A stretch of 64,000 nucleotides of DNA from Sycobia sp. Sy_11 (GCA_018907035.1 JACCIC010000019.1:726501-790500); one strand, 5' to 3'; counted from the first letter of the stretch, positions 49,142-59,674 are shown. Notes: a model not told the origin generated them from the sequence alone. Numbers and translations are program-made.

Positions 49142-50355
49142 CTATTGAAAGAAGAAAAGAAAGGGAAGAGATTAAGCCATTTGGTGCGTATTATTTTCCA
49201 TTAATTTGTTTTCAAAACTGTACGATTTCAGACAGAACAGAAATAACGAATGAAAAAAATAATTAAAAGAATAGCGAATAAATAATATTTTTGTTAAATT
49301 AAGCCTTCCATTTACTTGATAATACGCTGTATTTGTATTATACTCGATGAATCGAATCCACGCGTATAAACCAGAAAATATTAAAAGCATGCAATTTTGT
49401 TAAAAATTATTTGGATAGTCGATATATAAGTTGATAATGAATGATTTATATATATGATATATATATATATATTTGCGACTATACGCAAAAGTTGCCGTTC
49501 GAGCGTAATATTCGGGTTGATGAAATTTGAATAGAAGAAATAATATCCCGTATCCTCTTTTTTTTTGGTTTTTTTTTTTGTAATTTTTATTAGCGGATAT
49601 ATAAGCGTCAACTGCGATTTATATGTATGTATGCATATATGTATATATATAGGTATGTATGTATGTATGTATGTATGTAGTTGAAACACAAACACGTATT
49701 AAAGTTTCATTACTGCAATATCTTTCTTTATTATACATTGTAAAAGTGTTTTGACGTAAGCGATTTAGATACTACAACTGACGATAAGTACAATGAAACT
49801 AATTTTTTTTTTTTGAGAAATAATATGGCATTACTATAATGAACGAGAAAAATTACTGTTCTAAAATTTGTCAAACCGAGCATTTAATTTTTGTACTATG
49901 GAAAATCTGTCTAATGTAGAACATCAGTCATAATAAGCTGACACGCATCGATAAATTGTAATTGTCGCATTATATAATATGGATAGTCGGCACAATTGGT
50001 CGATTCACATGTTTAGATATAAGATAATTTTTGTTTTTTTTTTGTTTTTTGTTTTTAATAATAAAATGAATAGCACTAATTTAGAAATTAAAAGTAATTT
50101 TATAAGACTATGTCCACTTCTTTTTTTTGGAAATAGGGCACCATGCATGCGCAAAAAAAACACTTTCGCTCCCAGATATGAGACGCTATACGTGTCAATT
50201 GCGCGTAGCGTGATGAATTCGAATGCGCGGTTTTCATTTGGTCACGGCGGCGCGAGCAAGGTCATTCAAAGGTTAAACGCGGAAGAGGAAACCTCGAAAT
50301 ATCCTCGATCCCGACGCGATAATAGTTAACCCTGAAATTCGTGTTCAACAGGTCC

Positions 50356-50411
<56 letters not shown>

Positions 50412-51296
50412 TTTTTTACTCGCGGCCAAGCGCAATCGATTTATGACCCGCGAACAATTCATTCAATCTGATTCCAGAATAAAAAACTCTCAATTGATAA
50501 AAATCACTGGACAGTTAACTCGGTTCATATATTATTGTTAACAACATTACTAACATTATATATACATACACACACAACCACCCACCCACCCACACACACA
50601 CACACATATATATATATTCTTTTTTCGAAATAAAAGAAACCATAGAATAATGAGCAGGTCTGCCCAACTATGGTCAACCCTTTCACCCAATCCTACACAG
50701 TCGAATCATTATCTATATATAGATCCAACAAAAGCTTCTACGTATCGAATTTTAAGCTTGAGAACGTCAAAGGTCAAATTCTCGCTGTTTTGGCTACTCC
50801 GCGGAACGCAAAAGAACGCGAACGAACGAGCAGGAAGGGAGGAGGCGATAAATATATGCAGATGCTTAATTGTATTGTAAAATACAATACGTACGATGCG
50901 CAAATTATGTAACGCGTTGGATAAGAGTTTAAAAATTATGAGGCGTAAATTAATAAAAATCTAGGAATATCGTGTAATTGATAAATGCTGTAAGGAACAT
51001 ATACGCTTGTGCACATACTGTAAAGCAAGCTGTACAATGTAATAAGATTAATAATTGCCGATTTAGCATATTTACCTAATCAAAAAAAAATTCCACAAGA
51101 TGAATAACAGAATAAACGAAAGAGAAATATAATGTATAAATTTCACTTTCATACACATAAGCATATCGGTCAATGTGATAAAGTATTAACACGCTCTGAA
51201 TTCAAAATTGATTCTGTCCAGGCCTCCCTTAAGCATTAATATCAACATTGTTAATTCAAAAAAAACAATGGCTAATATCTATAAAGTTAATTTAAA

Positions 51297-51298
<2 letters not shown>
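49140..51298. other. No exon supported; small repeats
   Basis: (GTAT)n 49653-49679, (TG)n 50362-50410 and a CCCA/CA/TA tract 50569-50618. Otherwise AT-rich without a supported gene. Confidence 0.4.
50362..50410. repeat. (TG)n microsatellite
   Basis: About 24 uninterrupted TG units. Confidence 0.97.
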
Positions 51299-51340
<42 letters not shown>

Positions 51341-51764
51341 CAAATCGGAATGACTAAATGAATATGGACAGAAATATGGTCAGAGAGAGATAGTAAATGT
51401 ATAGATTTATTTACAATTAACAGTTCAAAATTAGAGAGAGAGAGAGAGAGGGGGGGTTAGAGGATCAGAAAAAGAGTACTGCCAATCAAATGGGGAACTG
51501 GCCCGTCCGCGCCGGAAGTGCTCTCGCCGTGCCGCGCGTCGACGTCGATTCGTTCAAGGACGCGCTCGCGGATATAATTTATACGTTTCCTCGTGTTTGT
51601 AGCCATACGTGCATACGCGGGCGCACATGCACACAGACACACGCGCGCGCGAGCAGGCGCGAAAGCTTAATATATATTACATTATCAGCCAATACTTCGC
51701 GAATGCAGACACGTGCATAAATAAACGTATACATTAGCTGGCGGTCGCGAAGGCACACGCGTGT

Positions 51765-51819
<55 letters not shown>
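51299..51819. repeat. TA, GA, TA arrays
   Basis: (TA)n 51299-51338, (GA)n 51434-51450 followed by a G run, and (TA)n 51776-51819, with a GC-richer stretch between about 51490 and 51660. Confidence 0.94.
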
Positions 51820-51821
<2 letters not shown>

Positions 51822-51887
51822 ATACGACCGCGCGAGCGGCCTCGATGTAAAGCGCGCAACATACCTGTGTATACTTCTATATATGCC

Positions 51888-52048
51888 TGTGTGTGTGTGT
51901 GTGTGTGTGTGTACGCGCGCACTTTTCCCGATAGTTTTCGGAATCCTTCACGGTCACGGTCGCGCCTGGCGTCATCGCTCGCCTCCCGCGCCCGCCCGAT
52001 AAATGCTTTTTTTTATATTTATAGACGAACGGGCGGTGCGGGTGTTTT

Positions 52049-52088
<40 letters not shown>
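51888..52088. repeat. (TG)n and (CT)n arrays
   Basis: (TG)n 51888-51912 and (CT)n 52051-52088, flanking a short GC-rich patch. Confidence 0.94.
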
Positions 52089-52090
<2 letters not shown>

Positions 52091-52415
52091 CGATATATGT
52101 CAGCAGGTAACGCGATGAAAACCGTTTTCCCTCTTCCTCTTACATATTATAACGTCTATATACGTACTGTTCGATCCGATCAAGCGTCGTTGAATTCTCG
52201 ATTTTGCATCAGTCGTTTTTTATATTATTTCTACAATTATAATTTTTCTTTTTGTTACCATCACTTTGTTTTAGCTTCAGATTTGTGGAATTTTCATAAC
52301 ACTGCGAATGTCTGAACGTATTCATTGCCAGTGCGTTCTAGACGAAGATACAAGAAGCTTTGATTGTTTTACTTATCCTTTGAAAGATTTTGTCTGAACG
52401 GTGGCCTTCATAATT

Positions 52416-52418
<3 letters not shown>

Positions 52419-52476
<58 letters not shown>

Positions 52477-52486
52477 GTGTGTGTGT
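52419..52486. repeat. (TA)n(TG)n compound array
   Basis: (TA)n 52419-52456 passing directly into (TG)n with one slip. Confidence 0.96.
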
Positions 52487-52489
52487 CTT

Positions 52490-53682
52490 CAATAAGCTCC
52501 CACATTTCTTCTGATATCATTGTATCATATCATTTTGGAAGTATCATTTATGGAACATAGTCGATATTGTTGCAATGATTTTTTCTTAAATATTTGTTCG
52601 ACAATCGCAAGCGACAAATATAATTCTATACCAAAAAATTGTTCGATCGTTAATGATTTGGATAGAATTATATTTAACTCTCAATTACAATTTTTCTGGT
52701 CTTTCCAAAAAAAAAATACAATTAAGTATTGTATTTTTACATTTTCTATTTCAAACATAATGGATTTATAATGTGGAAGTAAATTTTTTTTTTACTTTTT
52801 ACAGCGTGCGGATGATTGGAATATCGTACACTTTTCGGATAATCTTCCGAAAAACACTCGTACCCCATTTGGTAAAAAATTTTGTGCAATTATGGTTTTT
52901 GAGGTGCTGATTACGAATATCATTGCGAAATTTGGCAGAAATTGAATTTTCATGGTGCTATCCATAAAAAAATATATAAATGTTTGCTATTGTTACGTAT
53001 TGTTTTCGATTGATTTGATTGGACTGTAAGACCAATGGAAAAATATTTATTAATTGATAAATGTGACGGTTTTTTTTTTTAATTTATCACGAAAAATAAG
53101 ACAAATCATGAAAAATAGCTCAAACAAACGTCGTAGATCTTCTCAAAATACGTGTTGTTTGTTTTAAACAATTTGTATATTTGTACATTTGGGTACAAGC
53201 GACATTTATCGAGACAAAGAGAGAATTTCATCTGAGATTCTCGTGAAGCATGGGCGGTGATGTTGCTGTCTCTACGTTCCGTACTTCAAATACTTAATCT
53301 AGAAACCTGTGAACACAGTGTTTTTTTATTTAGGGAAAACTGCTCGTCGAAAAAAAAAACAAAACATTCATAGAACAAAAAAGACGTATTTAAATGAATT
53401 TAGTAACAGTTTTTGAGATATTTTTAAAAAATATTCCTTATGGTTTTCCACGCGAAAATTAAATTTCACGCTCAATATTCATAATCAACACAACCAAAGA
53501 AACACAAGTCTACGAATTTTTTTCCCCGATAACACGCGTTTGATTTACATTATAGATTTCACATACGCAACCGTAAGATTAGCTACAATGTCACTTTTGC
53601 TCTTTAATGTTTTCTTTTTTCTTCTTTACCTCTTCTTCTCTGTCAAAACGTCTCGGGTCTATCGATTCTCGCGAGTACAATG
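52490..53682. other. AT-rich DNA; MITE-related motif
   Basis: No exon supported. At 53023-53058 the stretch TTGGACTGTAAGACCAATGG followed by AAAAATATTTATTAATT closely matches the terminal inverted repeat of the 7045-7493 element. It may be a truncated family member. Confidence 0.45.
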
Positions 53683-53687
53683 CAAAT
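53683..53687. repeat. Target-site duplication CAAAT (left)
   Basis: CAAAT directly abuts the element and is repeated at 58722-58726. A 5-bp duplication is normal for Ty1/copia integration. Confidence 0.85.
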
Positions 53688-54059
53688 TATTGAATTTTTA
53701 TTAAATATAGTAGGTGGAATGTTAAAATAAAGATACACGAAATAATCTTTTAACATGAACTTTATTTCAAACGAGGAAAGAAAAGACGTCTGTTTAAACG
53801 AAAGGACAACGCAAGACTAAACTGCAGTACTCGAAATTGAAAACTCTGCAAGCCCTTGTGAGAAACTTAAAACTTATAAAAACACATCAGGCATCTAGGC
53901 AATAAACTCATAAATCATTTGCCGCGCAGGGCAGCAAAGACGCAGATCGTAATAAGACCCAGTGGACACATATGTTTACATCCTTTTACGATACTCTCCA
54001 ATATTTAGTTTCAAGTATTTTTTGCTTTATTATTTATAGAAGGCTAAAATAATCTAACA
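53688..54059 (-). repeat. 3' LTR of the copia element
   Basis: In element sense it begins TGTTAGATTATTTTAGCC and ends AAATTCAATA. It carries a TATA-like TTTATAA (complement of 53874-53880) and an AATAAA signal (complement of 53761-53766), giving a plausible U3-R-U5 layout. The boundary at 53688 is set by the CAAAT duplication and by the primer-binding site abutting the other LTR. Confidence 0.93.
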
Positions 54060-54073
54060 CGCCCCCTCAAAAA
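54060..54073 (-). other. Polypurine tract
   Basis: On the minus strand TTTTTGAGGGGGCG lies immediately upstream of the 3' LTR, the position and composition expected for the plus-strand DNA synthesis primer. Confidence 0.85.
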
Positions 54074-54318
54074 TTACTTGAGTAAATACAATTATATATA
54101 TAATAAAATTATATAAAATATATAATAAAATAAAACTTAATATTAGATATACGATAGTTCCTTTCAGTCTATATTCTTTCCACGTTTGTTCTGGGAAATT
54201 ACACATGGTCCAACATTTGTTGCAAGGAATAGGGAAACCCAGTAAAACCTATTCAAACCGTCTCTATTACTAATATAAAATATATATTAATAAAAACAAT
54301 ATGAATTATATTTTATTA

Positions 54319-54970
54319 TTACTCCATGCTCATTCCTTTTCTGAGTTCAAGGAATTTCACAGTTGGCAATGACTTTGTTAGTGCATCAGCAATCTGCTCC
54401 CCTGTGGAAATATGTTTCAATATTATTACATTTTTCTCTATTTGCTCTCTCGAGAAATGATATTTAATATCAATATGTTTTGATTGCTTATGATTACTTG
54501 GGTTATTCGCTATACTTATATAGCCGTCATTGTCTTCACCAATTACAATCGGTTTCATGATTTTAATTTCTATACAATTTATTAAAGACTTTAGCCATAA
54601 TACCTTCAAGTTAAGTCATATATTCTGCTTCTGTTGAAGAAGCTGCTACAGATGCTTGTCTTTTAGTCTTCCAGCAAATCGTGCATTTTTGAAATAGCTT
54701 TCAAATAAGTAGCCTGTTGTACTTTTTCTATCAGTACTTTCATGACCACCCTAATAAGATTTAAGATAACCGCTTAAAATATTTTCACTGTTGCCTTTTG
54801 TATAAGTTAATTATAAATTCATCCAACCTTTCAAATATCTTAAAACTCTTTCTAGGTACTTCCATAGTTCTGTATTATTTTTATTTGAATATCTACTTAG
54901 AAAATGTTTTGCTGCACTCAAATCTGGACGCGTACAAATCATTACATACATTAAGCATCCGATATGATTT
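54319..54970 (-). pseudogene. pol: copia RNase H / connection domain remnant
   Basis: The connection part is recognisable near 54970-54790, with MYVMICTRPDLSAA and a following WKYLERVLRYLKG phrase. DRKSTTGYLF and SSTEAEYMT phrases follow at about 54750-54610. The RNase H tail at 54609-54319 has EDNDGYISIANNP, HIDIKYHFSREQI and IADALTKSLP. Several frame changes and stops separate these blocks, although the last one is open for 96 codons. Function in the living element is degradation of the RNA strand of the RNA-DNA hybrid during reverse transcription. Confidence 0.9.
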
Positions 54971-55116
54971 TGAAAAGGGCGCCATATTTGTTATCTGAAT
55001 TTAAATCATTATAATGTATATTATTTTCAACTAGTGTGTTTACATCATCACAATCACTGATGTTAAATTAATTTCAAATCGTTTTTATATATGAACTCTA
55101 ATTAAGAATAAGTACA

Positions 55117-55466
55117 TCATTATGTCATTATTTCATTATTTCATAATTTCATAATTTCATTTGTCATAATGTCATTATTTCATAATTTAATTATTTGATA
55201 ATTTAATTATTTTATAACTTCATTATTTCATAATTTCATGACTTCATAATTTCATTACTTCATAATTTCATTACTTCATAATTTCATTATTTCATAATTT
55301 CATTAATTCATCATTTCATTAATTCATAATTTCATTATTCCATTATTTTATAATTTCATAATTTTATAATTCATAATTTTATAATTTCATTATTTCATAA
55401 TTTTATAATTTCATTATTTCATTATTTCATTATTTCATAATTTAATTATTTCATTATTTCATTATA
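55117..55466 (-). repeat. AT-rich minisatellite inside the pol gene
   Basis: About 350 bp of repeated 7-8 bp units (TTTCATAA and TTTCATTA types on the + strand) in irregular order. It lies between the RT motif-C region and the connection domain, where coding sequence should be. It appears to have replaced or expanded within pol. Confidence 0.85.
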
Positions 55467-55479
55467 TACATCATAATTA

Positions 55480-55737
55480 CATCTTATTATAATTTTTTTA
55501 TTCTATGAAATAGATTAATTTCTTTTAATTCATTAAATAATTTTTAAAATTATTCATTGTGTGAATATCGGTTGTAACGATTACTAAATCATGTACGTAG
55601 AGTACAACATATATATTCTTAGATATTTCTCCTTTATTTAAATATGTATGCAACGATCGATTAATGAATTTTGAAAACCATTTGCTATTAATGTTTTATC
55701 AAAAGTTTTAAACCAACATCTTACTGCTCGTTTCAAT

Positions 55738-55790
<53 letters not shown>

Positions 55791-56239
55791 GCTTTATTTA
55801 AATTACAAACTTGATTTGTTTTGTATTTAATTCCTTCGGGAATTTTCATGTAAATTTCTTTCTGCAATGAACCATTTAAAAATGCAGTTTTTACATTCAT
55901 ATGGTGAATAAGCAAATTATATTGCTTTGCAAACGTTATAATTAATCTAAAGCTTGTAATTCTTGCTACTGAAGCAAAAGTCTCATTATAATGAATTAAA
56001 TATTTTTGATTGAAACTACGAGCAACAAGACGCGCCTTATATTTTAATGGATTTTCATGTTCATCATTTTTAATAGCGAATACCCATTTGCAATCTATAA
56101 TATTTTTGTTTTGTGGCTTTGATACTAGTATACAAGTTTTATTAAAATAATATGAATTTAATTCATCTTTAATTGCTTGTTCCCATTTTTTCATTATGGA
56201 TATTATTTTGAATATCATTGAAATTATTGGGAATTTCAC
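55480..56239 (-). pseudogene. pol: copia reverse transcriptase remnant with lost catalytic residues
   Basis: Matches the RVT_2-type reverse transcriptase of copia elements: KWVFAIK, KYKARLVARSF, YNETFASVARITSFRLI and VKTAFLNGSLQKEIYM. Motif A reads HMNVKTAF where the family has D before VKTAF; the Asn codon is at 55895-55897. Motif C reads LYVHDL where the family has YVDD; the His codon is at 55591-55593. Both catalytic aspartates are thus changed. A (TA)n array interrupts the KAMYGLKR region at 55741-55786. The first half is open for 168 codons, so much of this decay is recent or tolerated. Confidence 0.92.
55741..55786. repeat. (TA)n microsatellite within the RT reading frame
   Basis: About 23 TA units between codons for AMY and GLKR, a site that already held a TATA-rich codon pair (ATG TAT). 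It translates as a run of alternating Tyr-Ile. Confidence 0.96.
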
Positions 56240-56269
56240 AATTTACTGATTGTGCACACAAAACGTAAT

Positions 56270-56711
56270 TTATTTCTTCATAAGAAATTCTTGGTCTATT
56301 TTTTTTTTTTTTTTTTTGACTCTATTACTCCTTCTTAGATTTGTATTTATTTTCTTTGTATTATACTTATCATTTTGAAATTCTGACTGATTGCAATGAT
56401 CTATTTCTATTATAGATTTATTAGACTTGTTCAAATTCTCATTTGAATTTCTGTCTATTTTCAAATCTTGTTTATCTGATTCATTTTTCTCAGATTGGTC
56501 TTCCAGAAATTTTTCTGATTTTTCATTATCAGATTTCTGAAGCTCTACTGATTTGTTGCGAACATCACGTTCATCAGTTTTCTTGGAATTTTCTATCACA
56601 ATTCGTTCCAGAAATTTTTCTGATTTTTTCATTATCAGATTTCGTAGGCTCTACTGATTTGTTACGAACATTACGTTCATCAGTTTTCTTGGAATTTTCA
56701 TTACAATTCCT
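56270..56711 (-). pseudogene. pol: copia integrase-RT linker with 105-bp internal duplication
   Basis: Low-complexity K/E/S/N-rich linker typical of the region between integrase and RT, ending in RRSNRVKKK just before the RT. Two near-identical copies of a 105-bp unit lie at 56501-56605 and 56606-56711, so 35 codons are repeated almost in frame. A small indel in the second copy breaks the frame. Confidence 0.8.
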
Positions 56712-57079
56712 TGAAGCCTCATTTCTGGTCTCGAATTCAAAAATTTATTTCATCAGCTATCACATCCCTTGCTACAATAAATTTTTCTGAGTCTACATCC
56801 CATATTTTATAGTAAAATTAAAATTAAAACATAACCAACTAAAATACCTTTCCAAGATTTATCATCAAAATTTTACTTTTGTTTTTCTTATTTTTTATTC
56901 ACATATATTGTACTATCGAAAACTTGTAAATATTTTACTATAGGATTTTTACCATACCATAATTGATATGGTATTTTATACTATTTTAAAGCATTAGTAA
57001 GGGTTCAATTTATTAAATACATAGCAGTTAAAACTGCTTCTCCCCAAATTACTTCCTTCAGTTATCTCATTTATCAAGG

Positions 57080-57640
57080 TAGCACTTTTTCAGTAATTGT
57101 TCTAATCATTCTTTCTCCATTTAATAATAGAGTATGAGGAACTGTTAAATGATAGCTGATTTAATTATATTTGCAATAGTCCTTCATTTCATTCGATAAA
57201 TACTTTCCACCATAATCACAATATAAATTTACTATTTTTAAATTAAAATGAGTTTGACCTTTTTTTTATAAAGTCTTTGAAATAGAAAATACATCTGACT
57301 TTAATACTATTAAATATGTAATGCAGTAGTGCGCAAATTCATCTACAAAATAATTTTTACCATCTAATGGCGAAGGAGTGATTGGTCCGCAAACATCTAA
57401 ATGAATAATAAAAAATGGTCTTTTTATATGATTTTTATTTTTATCTTTTCTGAAAAGGTACTCTTGCTTGTTTGCCAAAAATACAAGCTTCACACATATA
57501 ATCATTTAGTTGAATATTATTAATTAATTTAATACCATCGACCATCTTATTATTTTTCATTTCAATAATTTTCGATTTGCCCATATGTCCAAGTCTTTGA
57601 TGCCATCAACTATAATTACTGTTTATCGCATTAGAGACTT
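57080..57640 (-). pseudogene. pol: copia integrase remnant
   Basis: Zinc-binding N-terminal part: WHQRLGHMGKSKI followed by CEACIFGKQARVPF, giving an HHCC-type arrangement; the codon before WHQ is a stop. The catalytic core has HLDVCGPI (first acidic residue), YCDYGGKYLSNEMKDYC (second, in the CDNGGE-type motif) and LNGERMIRTITEK (third, with two residues of the usual NGVAER motif missing). There is a frameshift near 57450 and stops within the core. The enzyme would insert element cDNA into the genome. Confidence 0.9.
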
Positions 57641-57845
57641 TATTATATAATTTATTAATAATGAATCCTATAGGAATCAAATTATTTATGGGCTTACCGA
57701 CAAAAATTATTTTATCATTTTTAGTAACTTCAATCCAATTTGGATTGAAGTGAATACTCATCTGTGCTTTCTGCATGTTGCTGACAGATAGTAAATTTTG
57801 CGGCACCTCCGAACAACATAAGACGTCCTCCAGAACACCTTTAAT
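57600..57845 (-). pseudogene. pol: copia protease C-terminal remnant
   Basis: Reads GVLEDVLCC then VPQNLLSVSNMQKA and, further on, NNLIPIGFIINKLYNKV, the conserved end of copia protease and start of the pre-integrase region. The upstream part that should carry the active-site Asp-Ser/Thr-Gly is absent, removed together with most of gag. Confidence 0.85.
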
Positions 57846-57849
57846 CCTT

Positions 57850-58226
57850 CCTTGCTGGTAATATTCAGGATACTTCTTTTAAGTGCAACTGACAACTTTT
57901 ATTATCTCTTGAATATTGCTGTTCATTTTTCGCATAGAATCCTTTATATGATTATTTTCTCTGCCATATTGGAAAACCATATGAAGACTGCAAAACTGTT
58001 TTTGCCGTATCATTGGTTTTTGCAAAACCCAAAAAAAAAATCCGACAGATACTCCACTATTACACCTTTTGCAATTCATTCACACTTTTTTTATTCTTCT
58101 GTCATTACTGCAGGGACTTGCTCATCAAGAACGTACAATAGATCCAGTTCAGATAGAAGAGATCGAATTTTAAACTTCCACACACTATATTTATCACAAT
58201 TAAATTTTTATTTTAATGGATTCCAT
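57850..58226 (-). pseudogene. gag: copia gag remnant, internally deleted
   Basis: ATG at 58226-58224 (minus strand), about 122 nt after the 5' LTR, starts MESIKIK, a typical insect copia gag start. A stop and frameshift follow after eight codons. A later phrase encodes RSLLSELDLLYVLDEQVPA in another frame. Only about 370 bp separate this start from the protease tail, against more than 1 kb in complete elements, so most of gag and the zinc-knuckle region are missing. Confidence 0.75.
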
Positions 58227-58334
58227 TTTTCACTTACTAGAAAAAAAACTGTTTTTTGTTCTGTATTTGAGACAGTTTTATTTTATTACTAGATTACACT
58301 ATACACAAAATCACGGAAAGTTTACTCGCGAAAT

Positions 58335-58348
58335 CTGGGCCGATAACC
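58335..58348 (-). other. Primer-binding site for the 5' half of initiator tRNA-Met
   Basis: In element sense GGTTATCGGCCCAG directly follows the 5' LTR. It matches 13 of 14 bases of the complement of the initiator tRNA-Met anticodon region (GGTTATGGGCCCAG), the internal half-tRNA priming known from Drosophila copia. Confidence 0.8.
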
Positions 58349-58721
58349 TATTGAATTTTTATTAAATATAGTAGGTGGAATGTTAAAATAAAGATACACG
58401 AAATAATCTTTTAACATGAACTTTATTTCAAACGAGGAAAGAAAAGACGTCTGTTCAAACGAAAGGACAACGCAAGACTGAACTGCAGTACTCGAAATTG
58501 AAAACTCTGCAAGCCCTTGTGAGAAACTTAAAACTTATAAAAACACATCAGGCATCTATGCAATAAACTCATAAATCATTTGCCGCGCAGGGCAGCAAAG
58601 ACGCAGATCGTAATAAGACCCAGTGGACACATATGTTTACATCCTTTTACGATACTCTCCAATATTTAGTTTCAAGTATTTTTTTGCTTTATTATTTATA
58701 GAAGGCTAAAATAATCTAACA
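58349..58721 (-). repeat. 5' LTR of the copia element
   Basis: 373 bp, nearly identical to the copy at 53688-54059. Differences seen: C/T at the TCTGTTCAAACG site, G/A at the AAGACTGAAC site, T/G at the ATCTATGCAA site, and one extra T in the run near 58679. Confidence 0.93.
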
Positions 58722-58726
58722 CAAAT
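58722..58726. repeat. Target-site duplication CAAAT (right)
   Basis: Pairs with 53683-53687. Confidence 0.85.
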
Positions 58727-58739
58727 TCTTATATAAATC

Positions 58740-58743
<4 letters not shown>

Positions 58744-58777
<34 letters not shown>
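58744..58777. repeat. Poly(A) tract beside the copia insertion
   Basis: About 34 A residues, then GAATAAATAAATAAG. It starts 18 bp beyond the target duplication. Confidence 0.9.
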
Positions 58778-58779
<2 letters not shown>

Positions 58780-58789
58780 ATAAATAAAT

Positions 58790-59670
58790 AAGACACGGAC
58801 CTGCTCTCGCGACGGTCTTTATGAATTCCGAGACATTCATTCGCCGATCTGCCTCGAACGCGCGTGTACATATGACCGAGTTCGAGAAGCCGCGCGGGCT
58901 GGGCAATCGTACGTACATATCTAATAAAAAGTCGAACGGGGCGCGCATCGTCTATATGAGCCCGCGCCGCCCGGTGCCGAGCGATTGATTGACGTATATA
59001 CACGTATTATCTAATATACATTATAATAACGCGTTGCAGGGACGATTCGCGGCTGACTGAGCACTGAGCGATGACACGACGAACGACGCGTGTGTGCACG
59101 GGCTGAAAAAGGAAAAAAAAAAGAAGAAACCCTCGCCTAAATATATACATATATGTATATATTTAGGTATCAGAGATACAAATGCATATTGTATATATAA
59201 GTTGCACTCGGCGATAATCTCTCCGCGCGGCGAGAGCCCGGTGAAAATTCTTTATTCGCGCGTGTCGCGATATGTACACATATATATATTTCCTCCCTCC
59301 TCCTCCTCCCCTCTCCCGCCGCACGGCGCCAATGTTTCAACTTTCCTCTCTCGACGGACTTTTGCTCGCTGCATCGGCAGAGCGCGCGCGCGCGCTTGCT
59401 TGCTTTCACAACTTTCGCCCGCGCACCTCTCTAATCGCACCCCTCCCTCCCGCCGTCCGGTCGGCCGTCGGGATTTGCACTCTTTTACAGACTGTGGGAT
59501 TTTCTCTCTCTGTCTCTCTCTCTCCCTCTCTCTCCCTCCCCCCCTCTTTCTCTCTTTCTATTTCTATGCCGCGCGAGTTTCATATCGCGATTGACCGACA
59601 TCGCCGATGTAGCTCGGCTTATATCTATATGGTAAATCCGGCGTCTACATCACTATAGAAGCGAGTGGGA
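58790..59670. promoter_or_regulatory. CpG-rich island with CT-rich tract
   Basis: GC- and CpG-rich compared with both flanks, with CT-rich sequence around 59503-59560. Frames are open on both strands. No splice-supported exon. Confidence 0.25.
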
Positions 59671-59671
59671 G

Positions 59672-59674
<3 letters not shown>

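Larger units (their letters stand above)
53688..58721 (-). mobile_element. Ty1/copia LTR retrotransposon, degenerate, 5034 bp
   Basis: Complete LTR-to-LTR element on the minus strand. Order in element sense: 5' LTR 58349-58721, primer-binding site 58335-58348, gag remnant from 58226, protease end near 57840-57770, integrase about 57640-57080, variable linker about 56711-56270, reverse transcriptase about 56239-55480, RNase H about 54970-54319, polypurine tract 54073-54060, 3' LTR 54059-53688. The protease-integrase-RT-RNase H order places it in Ty1/copia rather than Ty3/gypsy. Stops, frameshifts, a large gag/protease deletion, RT active-site substitutions, a microsatellite and a minisatellite make it non-autonomous. 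The LTRs differ by only three substitutions and one T-run length change. It lies in the presumed 21-kb intron in antisense orientation to the host gene. Confidence 0.95.

Noticed and set aside
57852..58292. 146-codon + strand frame inside the copia element
   Set aside because: Antisense to the gag remnant. The element is read on the minus strand.
53691..58721. LTR boundary at TG...CA (53691/58352) instead of 53688/58349
   Set aside because: The extra TAT is present in both LTRs, the primer-binding site abuts 58349, and only the longer boundary gives matching CAAAT duplications.
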